NCBI RefSeq assembly: GCF_903915725.1
Contig: NZ_CAIWTY010000084.1
Coordinates: 124,001 to 188,000 of the forward strand
Source: an uncultured Rhodopila sp.
GTDB taxonomy: Bacteria > Pseudomonadota > Alphaproteobacteria > Acetobacterales > Acetobacteraceae
Reading direction: 5' to 3'
Length of the DNA: 64,000 nucleotides
Shown in pieces: positions 52,511 to 60,610 of this stretch. Position 1 is the stretch's first letter. Each line of letters begins with the position of its first letter. The position numbers and the translations under genes were made by a program. The notes beneath the pieces are model-generated. The model was not told the origin of the DNA and ran no database searches. It worked only from the letters and a program-made list of their open reading frames with translations.

Positions 52511-53659
52511 ATGACCCGCATGCTTGCCTCGGTGAACGGGCCGGAGGAGGCGGAGATTGCCCTGGCGGGCGGCGCCGACATCATCGATCTGAAGGATCCG
52601 GCCCGCGGCGCGCTCGGAGCGGTCGCTACGGACGTCATCCGCGCGACGATTGAAGCCGTCGGCGATCGGCGGCCGGTCAGCGCGGTGGCGGGCGATCTGC
52701 CAATGCAGCCGGATGTAGTGCTTTCGGCCGTGCGCGAGATCGCCGCGACCGGGGCGGACACCGTCAAACTGGGCATCTTCCCCGGCGGCGACGCGGCGGC
52801 CTGCATTGCCGCCCTGGCGGAGGTGGCGACTCGGGTGAAGCTGGTCGCGGTGTTCTTCGCCGATACCGCCCACGATCTGTCGCTGCTGCCGCTGCTGAAG
52901 CGCAGCGGTTTTGCTGGGGCGATGATCGACACCCGAGGCAAGGTGGCCGGGCGGTTGCTCGACCATGCCACGGTCTCCCCGCTGCTGCGCTTCGTCCAGG
53001 ATTGCCACTCCATCGGCCTGATAGCGGGCCTGGCGGGGTCGCTGGAGCCGCCGGACGTGCCTCGGCTGCTGGTGCTGGCCCCGGACCTGTTGGGCTTCAG
53101 GGGCGCCCTGTGCGGGCCGGGCGGGCGGGCAACGGCGATCGATCTTCGGCGCGTCCAGGCGGTGCGCGGGCTGATCCCGCTGGAGGCACCCCCGCCGGGT
53201 GCGCGGGAGGTGGATTACCGCCTGCTCGCCGCCCGCATGTATGCGCCGGCGGCAGCAGGAGCGGACGGGCCGGTGGACGTGGTGTTCGTCGAGGACCTGG
53301 TGCTGCCGGTGTTCATCGGCGCCTATGCCCGGGAGCGCGATGCACCGCAGAACGTGCGCTTCACCGTTACCGCGTCGGTGCTGCGCACCGGACGCGCGGC
53401 CGAGGACATGCGCGACGTGTTTTCCTACGACCTGATCACCGACGGCATCCGGATGCTGACCGGGTCCGGCCACGTCGATCTGGTGGAGACTCTGGCCGAG
53501 CGGATCGCCGCGATGGTGCTGCTGCATCCTCGGGTGACCAGGGTGGTGGTGCGGGTGCACAAGCTGGACACCGGATCGGGCGTTGTCGGGGTCGAGATCG
53601 AGCGGTCCCGCGCCGCGTCGCGGGCGATGATGCGGCCGGAAGCCGGCGCCGTGTCGTGA
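52511..53659 (+). CDS. Fusion of (5-formylfuran-3-yl)methyl phosphate synthase (MfnB-like) and FolB-like aldolase
   Basis: A 382-residue two-domain protein. Residues about 1-225 are the MfnB/DUF556 barrel, with the Schiff-base lysine region IIDLKDPARGALGA (K28) and DTVKLGIFPGGD. Residues about 245-372 are a dihydroneopterin aldolase-like (FolB) domain: FVEDLVLPVFIGAYARERDA and YDLITDGIRMLTGSGH. MfnB makes the furan precursor of methylofuran; FolB acts on pterins. The fused gene thus joins both cofactor routes needed for C1 transfer. Confidence 0.85.
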   Translation: MTRMLASVNGPEEAEIALAGGADIIDLKDPARGALGAVATDVIRATIEAVGDRRPVSAVAGDLPMQPDVVLSAVREIAATGADTVKLGIFPGGDAAACIAALAEVATRVKLVAVFFADTAHDLSLLPLLKRSGFAGAMIDTRGKVAGRLLDHATVSPLLRFVQDCHSIGLIAGLAGSLEPPDVPRLLVLAPDLLGFRGALCGPGGRATAIDLRRVQAVRGLIPLEAPPPGAREVDYRLLAARMYAPAAAGADGPVDVVFVEDLVLPVFIGAYARERDAPQNVRFTVTASVLRTGRAAEDMRDVFSYDLITDGIRMLTGSGHVDLVETLAERIAAMVLLHPRVTRVVVRVHKLDTGSGVVGVEIERSRAASRAMMRPEAGAVS

Positions 53660-54219
53660 TCGTTGTGAAGCTTGGCGGCAGCCACGCGCTGTCGCCCCTG
53701 CTGCCGGGTTGGCTTGCGGCTATCGGCCGGGCGGCCGGGCGGGTGGTGCTGGTGCCCGGCGGCGGGCCGTTCGCCGATGCGGTGCGGGCCGCGCAGCCGG
53801 CGATGCGGTTCGGCGACGGCGCGGCGCATGACATGGCGCTGATGGCGATGGCGCAATACGGGCGGGCACTGACCAGTTTGGCTTCGGGGTTCGTCTATGC
53901 GGATATGATGGACGCGGTGCGCGAGGCGGTGGCTCGACGGCGGGTGCCGGTTTGGTCGCCGTGGCCGATGCTGCGGGCGCATCCGGATATTCCGCGGTCC
54001 TGGGATGTCACCTCCGACAGCCTTGCGGTGTGGCTGGCGACTGAGCTGGACGCGGACGGCGTTGTGCTGATCAAGCATTGCGATCCGGCGAAGGACGGCG
54101 TGGTGGACGTGGCGTTTGCCGGTTTTGCCTCGCGGTTCGGCGGTTTCGTGCGGTTGGCGGGGCCGGACGATCTGGGCGCCGCCGAGTCGTTGTTCGGCGC
54201 GCCCGCGGACGCTGCCTGA
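53656..54219 (+). CDS. Amino-acid-kinase-fold protein (MfnE-like, methylofuran pathway)
   Basis: A 187-residue kinase from a GTG at 53656, overlapping the fusion gene stop. IVVKLGGSHALSP and VVLVPGGGPFADAVRAAQ are the phosphate-binding loops, and WDVTSDSLAVWLATELDAD is the ATP region. MfnE phosphorylates the aminomethylfuran intermediate in methanogens; here the same role is inferred from family and neighbours. Confidence 0.8.
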   Translation: MIVVKLGGSHALSPLLPGWLAAIGRAAGRVVLVPGGGPFADAVRAAQPAMRFGDGAAHDMALMAMAQYGRALTSLASGFVYADMMDAVREAVARRRVPVWSPWPMLRAHPDIPRSWDVTSDSLAVWLATELDADGVVLIKHCDPAKDGVVDVAFAGFASRFGGFVRLAGPDDLGAAESLFGAPADAA

Positions 54220-54221
54220 CC

Positions 54222-54761
54222 GTGGCGGACAGAACGACACCGCGCTGGGCCTGGGCGGTCACCGGCTCGGGCCATTTTCTCACGGAATCGCTGGCGATCG
54301 TGCGACGGCTGGAGGATGTCGATGTATTCCTCAGCCGGGCCGCGGCCGAGGTCTTGCGAATGTACAAGATTGACCTGGACTTGCCCAAGGGCAGCCAGGT
54401 GTTCCGCGACAATACGGCGAGTGCGGCGCCGGTCGCGATGTTCTACCATGGCGTCTACCACACGGTGGTGGTGGCTCCGGCGACATCGAACACGGTGGCG
54501 AAATGCGTGCTGGGGATCTCCGATACGCTGGTGACGAACGTGTTCGCGCAGGCCGGCAAGTGCCGGGTGCCGAGCATCGTTTTCGCCTGCGACAGCGCAC
54601 CGGAGATGGAGACCGAGGCGCCGGAAGGGATGGTCAAAGTGTATCCGCGCCGGATCGACCTGGAGAATACCGAGCGGCTGGCTTCGTTCGAACGCACCGA
54701 CGTAGTGCTGACGCTGGAAGCATTAGAGGCCTCGATCGCGGCGCGGCGGCGCGGGCTATGA
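54222..54761 (+). CDS. dmrB: DmrB-like dihydromethanopterin reductase flavoprotein
   Basis: A 179-residue flavoprotein of the AfpA/DmrB type. WAWAVTGSGHFLTESLAI at the start and VVVAPATSNTVAKCVLGISD (FMN-binding) are typical. DmrB reduces dihydromethanopterin to the active H4MPT form in some beta- and alphaproteobacteria. It starts with a GTG two bases after the kinase stop. Confidence 0.8.
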   Translation: MADRTTPRWAWAVTGSGHFLTESLAIVRRLEDVDVFLSRAAAEVLRMYKIDLDLPKGSQVFRDNTASAAPVAMFYHGVYHTVVVAPATSNTVAKCVLGISDTLVTNVFAQAGKCRVPSIVFACDSAPEMETEAPEGMVKVYPRRIDLENTERLASFERTDVVLTLEALEASIAARRRGL

Positions 54762-54902
54762 GGCGGGTGGCGCTTGACCCTCGCCGTCAAGTCGGACGTC
54801 CGAGCAGCAGACATGTGTGGTGCGAGGCGTGGGATCTTCATCGTCCTGGCGGGTGGCGGAGCAGCAACGGTGTATGGTGGCCGGCGCCGCCCTCCCATCT
54901 TC

Positions 54903-55166
54903 ATGGCGGGCGCAGGCCCCATGGGCGTTAAAATAGCGCTCCGGCGTCGCGCTTCCCATCATGCCGACGCAGGTCGGCATCCACGCCTTTGGCCGGGTCA
55001 TGCACCGCAAGGCGCGGATGGTGCGCCTTCGCGCGCCATGACGATGGGACGCCAGCCGGCCCGAAAGCAGCTTAGTTTAACGCCTATAGGGAGCAGGCCC
55101 GCCATCCACGCCTTTGCCTCAACCAGCATCGCAAGGCGTGGATGGCGGGCCTGCGCCCGCCATGAC
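54903..55166. repeat. Palindromic repeat interrupted by a nested element
   Basis: The left end (CATGGCGGGCGCAGG, 54902-54916) and the remainder (GCAGGCCCGCCATCCACGCC from 55093, to CGCCATGACG at 55166) are parts of one copy. GCAGG at both junctions (54912-54916 and 55093-55097) looks like a target duplication made by the inner element. Confidence 0.65.
54917..55091. mobile_element. 175-bp MITE-like element with 16-bp TIRs, nested in a repeat
   Basis: The left end CCCCATGGGCGTTAAA and the right end TTTAACGCCTATAGGG are inverted repeats with two mismatches. Inside is a second palindromic core (54957-55041) whose tail matches the one at 1261-1307. No transposase gene. Confidence 0.65.
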
Positions 55167-55237
55167 GTGGGGCCGGAGGTGCTCTGGCACGGCCACCTGA
55201 ACGAAGCGCCCAAGCCCACCGGCTGCGTTCCGCCGCG

Positions 55238-56644
55238 ATGACCCCCGACCTGCTCTTCCTCACCGGCCACCTCGCGCAAGCGCGCCTCCGCCGCATCCTG
55301 GAGGACCTCGGAGAGACCGCCTTCACCTGGGACATCCTCGACATCGGCGTCCAGGTCGCGGCGCTGATGACCGAGGCGATCATCCTCCGCCGCCTCCCGC
55401 GTCCGGTTCAGGCCACCCGCCTCATCCTCCCCGGCCGGGCAGGAGTCGATCTAGAGCGCCTGACCGCAGCGTTCGGGGTGCCATTCGAGCGCGGACCCGA
55501 GGAACTGGCGGATTTGCCGGCGTATCTCGGCCGCGGCGGCGCGGCGCCGGACCTGTCCCGCCACGATGTCCGGATCTTCGCCGAAATCGTCGATGCCCCG
55601 CTGCTGCCGGCGGCGCAACTGCTGGCGCGCGCCGAGCGGTTCCGCGCGCAGGGCGCCGACGTGATCGATCTCGGCTGCCGGCCGGGAACGCCGTTCGACG
55701 GTCTGGAAGCCGCCATCGAAGCTCTTCACGCCGCGGGCCTGCGGGTCAGCGTCGATTCCGGCAACCCGGAGGAACTCCGCCGCGCCGCGCTGGCCGGCGC
55801 GGACTTTCTGCTGAGCCTGACGGAAGAGACGCTGGATATCGTGGCGGGCACCGATGCCGTGCCAGTGCTGGTTCCATCCCGGCACGGCGATCTCGACTCG
55901 CTGGTGCGGGCGGCGGAGGCAGCCGCCGCGCGCGGCATTCCCTGCTTGCTGGACCCTATCCTCGAGCCGATCCATTTCGGCTTCGCCACCTCCCTGGTGC
56001 GCTATGCGACACTGCGGGCGCGGCTGCCGGAGGCGGAGATCCTGATGGGGACCGGCAACCTGACCGAACTCACCGACGCGGACTCGTCCGGCGTAACTGC
56101 GCTGCTGATGGGGATTTGCTCGGAACTGGCGATCCGCAATGTGCTGGTGGTGCAGGTCAGTCCGCACACCCGCGAAACCGTCGCCGAACATGATTTCGCC
56201 CGCCGCCTGATGCACGCCGCCCGGGCGAACGCCGATCTGCCGCGCGGGTACGGCGGAAAATTGCTGCAGGCGCATGACCGTACCCCGTTTGTGCAGACCG
56301 CAGCCGATATCGCCGCCGAGGCGCAGGCGGTGCGCGATGCCAACTACCGGATTGCCATCGCGCCGGATGGCATCCACATCTTCAACAGCGCTACCCACGC
56401 TGTCGGGCGGGAGGCACTGGCGCTGTACCCGGCGCTGGATGTCGCAACGGACGGAGCGCATGCGTTCTACCTCGGCACCGAACTGATGAAGGCGGAGACG
56501 GCGTTCGCGCTGGGCAAGCGCTACGTGCAGGACGCCCCGCTGGACTGGGGCTGCGCCGCGCCGCGTGACGCCGCGGCGCCAACCCGGCTGGCGGAAGCGG
56601 GGCATACGCTGCGGGCGAAGGGGGCAAAGCCCGATGATCCGTGA
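55238..56644 (+). CDS. Dihydropteroate synthase-like protein of the H4MPT pathway (DUF6513)
   Basis: A 468-residue protein. The N-terminal domain (about 1-130, LLFLTGHLAQARLRRILEDL) is the DUF6513 part; the rest is a DHPS-like barrel (RAQGADVIDLGCRPGTPFDG, VSVDSGNPEELRRAAL, MGTGNLTELTDADSSGVTAL). Archaeal relatives were proposed for methanopterin synthesis in place of classical DHPS. It overlaps the following gene by 11 bases. Confidence 0.82.
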   Translation: MTPDLLFLTGHLAQARLRRILEDLGETAFTWDILDIGVQVAALMTEAIILRRLPRPVQATRLILPGRAGVDLERLTAAFGVPFERGPEELADLPAYLGRGGAAPDLSRHDVRIFAEIVDAPLLPAAQLLARAERFRAQGADVIDLGCRPGTPFDGLEAAIEALHAAGLRVSVDSGNPEELRRAALAGADFLLSLTEETLDIVAGTDAVPVLVPSRHGDLDSLVRAAEAAAARGIPCLLDPILEPIHFGFATSLVRYATLRARLPEAEILMGTGNLTELTDADSSGVTALLMGICSELAIRNVLVVQVSPHTRETVAEHDFARRLMHAARANADLPRGYGGKLLQAHDRTPFVQTAADIAAEAQAVRDANYRIAIAPDGIHIFNSATHAVGREALALYPALDVATDGAHAFYLGTELMKAETAFALGKRYVQDAPLDWGCAAPRDAAAPTRLAEAGHTLRAKGAKPDDP

Positions 56645-57194
56645 AGTGATCGTCACCACCGTCTCCGCCGCCGGCAAGCCGCATATCGCGCCGTTCGGAC
56701 TGATCGCCGCCGGACAGGACGAGTGGGTGATCGCGCCGTTCCATCCCTCCACGACACTCGACAATCTGCGCGCGGTACCGTTTCTAGTGGCAAACTACAC
56801 CGACGATGTCCGCACCTTCGCAGGCTGTCTGACCGGGCGGCGGGACTGGCCGTGCATACCCTCGGACCGCGTGCCGCCGCCGCGCCTCGCCGCGGCGCTA
56901 TCCCACGCGGAGATGGCAGTGGTGTCGGTGCAGGATGACCCGCAACGGCCGCGCTTCCGCTGCCAGATCGTCCACCGGGAGGCGCACGCGCCATTCGAGG
57001 GCATGAACCGCGCCAAGGCCGCGGTGCTTGAAGGCGCGATCCTGGTCAGCCGCCTGGGCATGCTGCCGCGGGCGAAGGTGGACAGCGAAATCGCCTACCT
57101 CGAGATCGCCATCGGCAAGACCGCTGATGATGCGGAACGCGAAGCCTGGGGCTGGCTCATGGAGGCCGTCCGCGCCCACTACGCCGCGCGCTGA
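56634..57194 (+). CDS. DUF447-family protein of the H4MPT pathway
   Basis: A 186-residue flavin-reductase-like protein. IREVIVTTVSAAGKPHIAPF at the start, FHPSTTLDNLRAVPFLVANY and the C-terminal NRAKAAVLEGAILVSRLGML are the DUF447 hallmarks. Members occur in methanogens and H4MPT-using methylotrophs; the step is unknown. Its end overlaps the convergent gene's end by 16 bases. Confidence 0.82.
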   Translation: MIREVIVTTVSAAGKPHIAPFGLIAAGQDEWVIAPFHPSTTLDNLRAVPFLVANYTDDVRTFAGCLTGRRDWPCIPSDRVPPPRLAAALSHAEMAVVSVQDDPQRPRFRCQIVHREAHAPFEGMNRAKAAVLEGAILVSRLGMLPRAKVDSEIAYLEIAIGKTADDAEREAWGWLMEAVRAHYAAR

Positions 57195-58207
57195 TCGGCC
57201 GCCAGAAGCGCCACGGCGACGGCGGGAGCGCAGGCATCCGCCCACTCAACCGCCTGCGCTCCGAACAGGCTGCCGAACCTCACACAGCGCCGCCCCAGCC
57301 GATCGGCCAGGCGATGGACGATGGAGGCGCCGACACCGGCGGCGATCACCGGCGCGTCCGGCGGCAACCCGGCGCCCGACAGCACCAGCAGCGCGCCATC
57401 GTGGACCTGCCGCAATTGCAACTCGGCGAACCAGGTTGCCAGGGCCTGCCAGTCGGCGTCGCCGGCATCCACCGCGTCGCGGCCGATCATCCGGGCGAGG
57501 CGGGCGCGGGAGGCTTCGATCGTCTTCGGGCCGCCGTCCGCCGTGTCCATCTGATCGGATGTCTCCTCCAGCGTGCCGAGGATGCGGTGCACATCGGCGG
57601 CAGTCGCGAAATACTCGTTGGCGATCGCGGTCCAGGCGCCGGCGAACGGCGCGCGCGAACCCAGTGCCATGATGTAGCCGCGGGTCATGCCGGTGTAGAC
57701 CAGCTCTCCGCACACCAGACGGTCGCCGTCGGTCGTGGCGCGCGCATGGACGGTGCCGTTCAGCAGCGGAACGATGTCGGTCGTGGTCGAGCCGATATCG
57801 ACGAACAGCCCGTCGCCGAAACGTGCGGCCAGGGCGGCGCTGGCGTGCCAGTTGGCGGACGCGATGTCCGCGGCGAGCGACGCTGCCTCGGATGGGGCGA
57901 CGAACCCGCGCCGCCCGGCGTAGAGCCGGAGCGTGTCCGCCGGCAAGGCGCGCGCCAGGATTTCGGCGACCGCCGGCACGCCCTCGCGACGGTTGGGAAA
58001 CACGTCGACCAGTTCGGCGGTCATCGTCGCAGCATGGATGTCGGCCGGACCGAACTCCGCACGCAGCGACTCCAGCACCGGCGCGAGCAAATGGGCGCCT
58101 TGCCAGAGCGGACAGGGCACCTGGCGGACCCGGCTGACACGTCCGGCTTCGATGCGGGCGGCTTTGACGTGGGCGCCGCCGATGTCCCAACCGATGATCT
58201 TTTGCAC
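57179..58207 (-). CDS. H4MPT-linked C1 transfer pathway protein (MfnF-like, hydantoinase/oxoprolinase fold)
   Basis: A 342-residue ASKHA-fold protein from a GTG at 58207 with GGAAGGAG upstream. IIGWDIGGAHVKAARIEAG and LFVDIGSTTTDIVPLLNG are the phosphate-binding motifs. In methanogens MfnF joins the furan to the tyramine-glutamate part of methanofuran; this family is a marker of H4MPT-dependent C1 metabolism. It is divergent from the HisA-like gene. Confidence 0.85.
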   Translation of the reverse strand: MQKIIGWDIGGAHVKAARIEAGRVSRVRQVPCPLWQGAHLLAPVLESLRAEFGPADIHAATMTAELVDVFPNRREGVPAVAEILARALPADTLRLYAGRRGFVAPSEAASLAADIASANWHASAALAARFGDGLFVDIGSTTTDIVPLLNGTVHARATTDGDRLVCGELVYTGMTRGYIMALGSRAPFAGAWTAIANEYFATAADVHRILGTLEETSDQMDTADGGPKTIEASRARLARMIGRDAVDAGDADWQALATWFAELQLRQVHDGALLVLSGAGLPPDAPVIAAGVGASIVHRLADRLGRRCVRFGSLFGAQAVEWADACAPAVAVALLAADQRAA

Positions 58208-58253
58208 CGCGTTCTCCTTCCGGGTCAGACTAGGCGCGAAAGGAGAGTCGCGC

Positions 58254-58940
58254 ATGGACGTCATACCGGTGATCGACATCAAGAACGGCGAGGTGGTGCA
58301 CGCGCAAGGGGGGCGGCGCGATTCGTATCGCCCGATACGAACCCGGTTGAGCGCCACCAGCGCGCCGGCGGATGTTGCCTCCGGTCTGCTGCGGCTGGCG
58401 CCGTTCCGGCAGCTTTACATAGCCGATTTGGATGCGATCGAGGGACGGGCGGCGAACAGCGCGGCGATCGAGGCGATTGCGCGCGCGGTGCCGGGCGTCG
58501 AACTGTGGGTGGACAACGGGATTGCCGATGCGGCCGCGGCGGTCGCGTGGCTGGGTGGCTGCGCGCATTGCCTTGTCGTCGGCAGTGAATCTCAGAATGG
58601 AATCGAAACGATAAAATCGTTGCGCGAAGAACGGCGTGTGCTGCTGTCCCTGGACTTTCGTGGCGACACATTTCAAGGGCCGGTTGCTTTGCTGGACGAC
58701 CCGGCGCTCTGGCCGACACGCGTGATCGTCATGACTTTGGCGCGCGTCGGCGCCGCGGCCGGACCTGATATGGACCGCGTGGCCAGCATCGTCGCCCGCG
58801 CGCCGGGACGCACCGTCATCGGCGCGGGAGGCGTGCGCAACAAAGCGGACCTCCTGGCGTTGCAACAGGCTGGTGCGTCAGCCGTTCTGGTCGCGACGGC
58901 ACTGCATACCGGCGACTTGACTGCGGCGGATCTACACTGA
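58254..58940 (+). CDS. HisA/HisF-like barrel protein in the C1 cluster
   Basis: A 228-residue (beta/alpha)8 protein related to HisA. MDVIPVIDIKNGEVVHAQGG is HisA-like, but the sugar-phosphate loops (VIGAGGVRNKADLLAL) are followed by a family-specific end. It is short for a true HisA and surrounded by methanopterin/methylofuran genes, so a cofactor-synthesis role is more likely than histidine synthesis. AGGAG precedes the ATG. Confidence 0.78.
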   Translation: MDVIPVIDIKNGEVVHAQGGRRDSYRPIRTRLSATSAPADVASGLLRLAPFRQLYIADLDAIEGRAANSAAIEAIARAVPGVELWVDNGIADAAAAVAWLGGCAHCLVVGSESQNGIETIKSLREERRVLLSLDFRGDTFQGPVALLDDPALWPTRVIVMTLARVGAAAGPDMDRVASIVARAPGRTVIGAGGVRNKADLLALQQAGASAVLVATALHTGDLTAADLH

Positions 58941-59033
58941 CCTGTCATGGCAAGCGCAGCGATGCAGTCTCCGTGACCATGGGGACTGCATCGCCGCTAG
59001 GCCGCTCGCGATGACATGGATCGAGGCTACGGA

Positions 59034-59540
59034 TCAGGCCGCGAACGGATGGGTCGCGGTCTTGTAGTGAGCCTGCACCTGAGCCGAAGTCGGCTGACCG
59101 GCCACGGCACGGGCGATCGCTTCCTTCGTCGCCGTGTAGTTGTATTCCTGGATCTTCTTGTCGTCGGTGGCATCCCAGTGGATGAACACGCCGACGGAGA
59201 TGAACAGGTCGTCGGCCTCATCGGCGGGGATCACGCCTTCGGCGACGCTGTCGGCCACGGCCATTGACACCCCGTGCTGTGCCGGCCCGAACATCTGCAC
59301 CGCCTGTTTGGCACCCTTGATTGTCACCTTGTTGAACAGGATTGTATTCGGCTTGGTCAGCAGGTTTGGCGCCACCACCGCGAGCAGCGTCGTGAATCCG
59401 TCCTTGTTGTTGGTCAAGGCGTTGCAGAAAGCGGTTTCCGCTGCACTGCCGCGCGGCCCGATGATGAGATCGATATGCGCGACCTCGTTGCCTTCGCCGA
59501 CGAGAGATTCGCCGACGCCTACCTTCGTGATCTTTGCCAT
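59034..59540 (-). CDS. fae: Formaldehyde-activating enzyme
   Basis: A 168-residue protein. [20 protein letters not shown] near the N-terminus includes the active-site His (H22), and [20 protein letters not shown] is conserved. It condenses formaldehyde with H4MPT to methylene-H4MPT. The ATG at 59540 has GAGGAAA upstream. It is the last gene of the minus-strand mtdB-mch-fae unit. Confidence 0.96.
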   Translation of the reverse strand: MAKITKVGVGESLVGEGNEVAHIDLIIGPRGSAAETAFCNALTNNKDGFTTLLAVVAPNLLTKPNTILFNKVTIKGAKQAVQMFGPAQHGVSMAVADSVAEGVIPADEADDLFISVGVFIHWDATDDKKIQEYNYTATKEAIARAVAGQPTSAQVQAHYKTATHPFAA

Positions 59541-59635
59541 AACGTTTTCCTCTATAGTCATTTTTGGAAGAATCGGACGCCGGTCCTGCTTGTGGGCCGC
59601 AGGTAGGAGAAGGCCGATCTCCGGGCGCATTGAAT

Positions 59636-60610
59636 TTAACCATCAATACTCGCGGAGTGCAAGCCCAGGCGCCAGGCAAATGATGTTGCTACTGTCAGAT
59701 CCGCGCTGGTGCCAGGGTTTATGCCGGCGGACTTCAGTTCCGCGTCCCAGGCCAGAAGCTTCGGCAACGGTTTGTCCAGTCCTTCGATATCCGCGGCGGT
59801 GCGCGCGGCCTCGTGGCGCAGTTTGGAGGCAACAGCGGCGCCATGCTTGCGGGCGACATGGCTGTCGGGGAAGGCGGACAGAAACGCGAGGTAGACGGCC
59901 AACGACGCATCGGGCGGTTCGGCCCCGGAGGCGCGGGCGGCGGAATAGGTCGCGACCCCGAGACCGAGGATCTCGGTAAACCCGTTGCTCCATTGCCGGG
60001 CAATGCTGTCGCGCCCGGCTGCCTCGGCCATGGCTTCCGGCAGCGTCACGGTCGCAGGCTCGCGGACATCGTGGCGTTCGGCCGAACCGAGTCCGGCGGG
60101 GCTGGCGAGACGGATGGCGGCGAACACGGCGTCGGCGTCGGCGAGATCGGAGGCGGCGATGATGTGGCGAACGCATTGCCCGGGCGGCATCCGATCCCCG
60201 GGCGCGGGGCACTGTCGTTCCACCGTCATGGTCCGCGTAGGCGGACCATCCACGCCTTGCGGTCCCGGGCGCGGCAAAGGCGTGGATGGCGGGCCTTCGC
60301 CCGCCATGACGGATGGAGCCGTGCTGCCTGCTGCCCGGGCTTCCGCCGCCATCGCCAGCGGACCGCACAGCAGCAAAATCCCCAGGTTGGTGTTCTGACC
60401 CACCGCCTCCCGGGTGGCCGTCGCCGCCTCCAGGATGCGCCTACCCAGCGGCGCGCCGGGGCGGCAGAGCAGCGGCGCCGATACCTCCGCGCTGCGCACA
60501 AAATCCTCGACCGTCATGCGATGGCCGGGCGCGTGTATATGCACATTCCCGGGCTTCGGCGCCGCCAGTTCCTCAAGGCAGGCCTCGATGAACGCCGCCG
60601 CGATGCTCAC
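59636..60610 (-). CDS. Triphosphoribosyl-dephospho-CoA synthase-like (CitG-like) C1-cluster protein with repeat insert
   Basis: A 324-residue helical protein of the CitG family. [21 protein letters not shown] and [20 protein letters not shown] are the conserved parts, with [16 protein letters not shown] at the end. It corresponds to one of the unnamed reading frames next to mch and fae in Methylobacterium, implicated in cofactor synthesis. A GTG start overlaps the ligase gene stop. Residues about 100-129 ([13 protein letters not shown]...TMTVERQ) are encoded by a palindromic repeat and lengthen it beyond the usual size. Confidence 0.82.
   Translation of the reverse strand: MSIAAAFIEACLEELAAPKPGNVHIHAPGHRMTVEDFVRSAEVSAPLLCRPGAPLGRRILEAATATREAVGQNTNLGILLLCGPLAMAAEARAAGSTAPSVMAGEGPPSTPLPRPGPQGVDGPPTRTMTVERQCPAPGDRMPPGQCVRHIIAASDLADADAVFAAIRLASPAGLGSAERHDVREPATVTLPEAMAEAAGRDSIARQWSNGFTEILGLGVATYSAARASGAEPPDASLAVYLAFLSAFPDSHVARKHGAAVASKLRHEAARTAADIEGLDKPLPKLLAWDAELKSAGINPGTSADLTVATSFAWRLGLHSASIDG
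60224..60311. repeat. Palindromic repeat copy inside the citG-like gene
   Basis: An 88-base copy, read on the minus strand in frame as [13 protein letters not shown]...[12 protein letters not shown], the same frame as in hupD and hypF on the plus strand. Confidence 0.86.

Larger units (their letters stand above)
54762..55237. other. 476-base intergenic region made almost entirely of nested repeats
   Basis: Apart from a short lead after dmrB, the stretch consists of a palindromic repeat split by a MITE-like element that carries a second palindromic repeat. No gene was recognised; a short open frame across it follows the repeat peptides only. Confidence 0.7.

Noticed and set aside
54774-55241. 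A 155-residue coding gene between dmrB and the DHPS-like gene
   Set aside because: The frame consists of repeat-derived peptides (VMAG/GPP type) without an independent domain.
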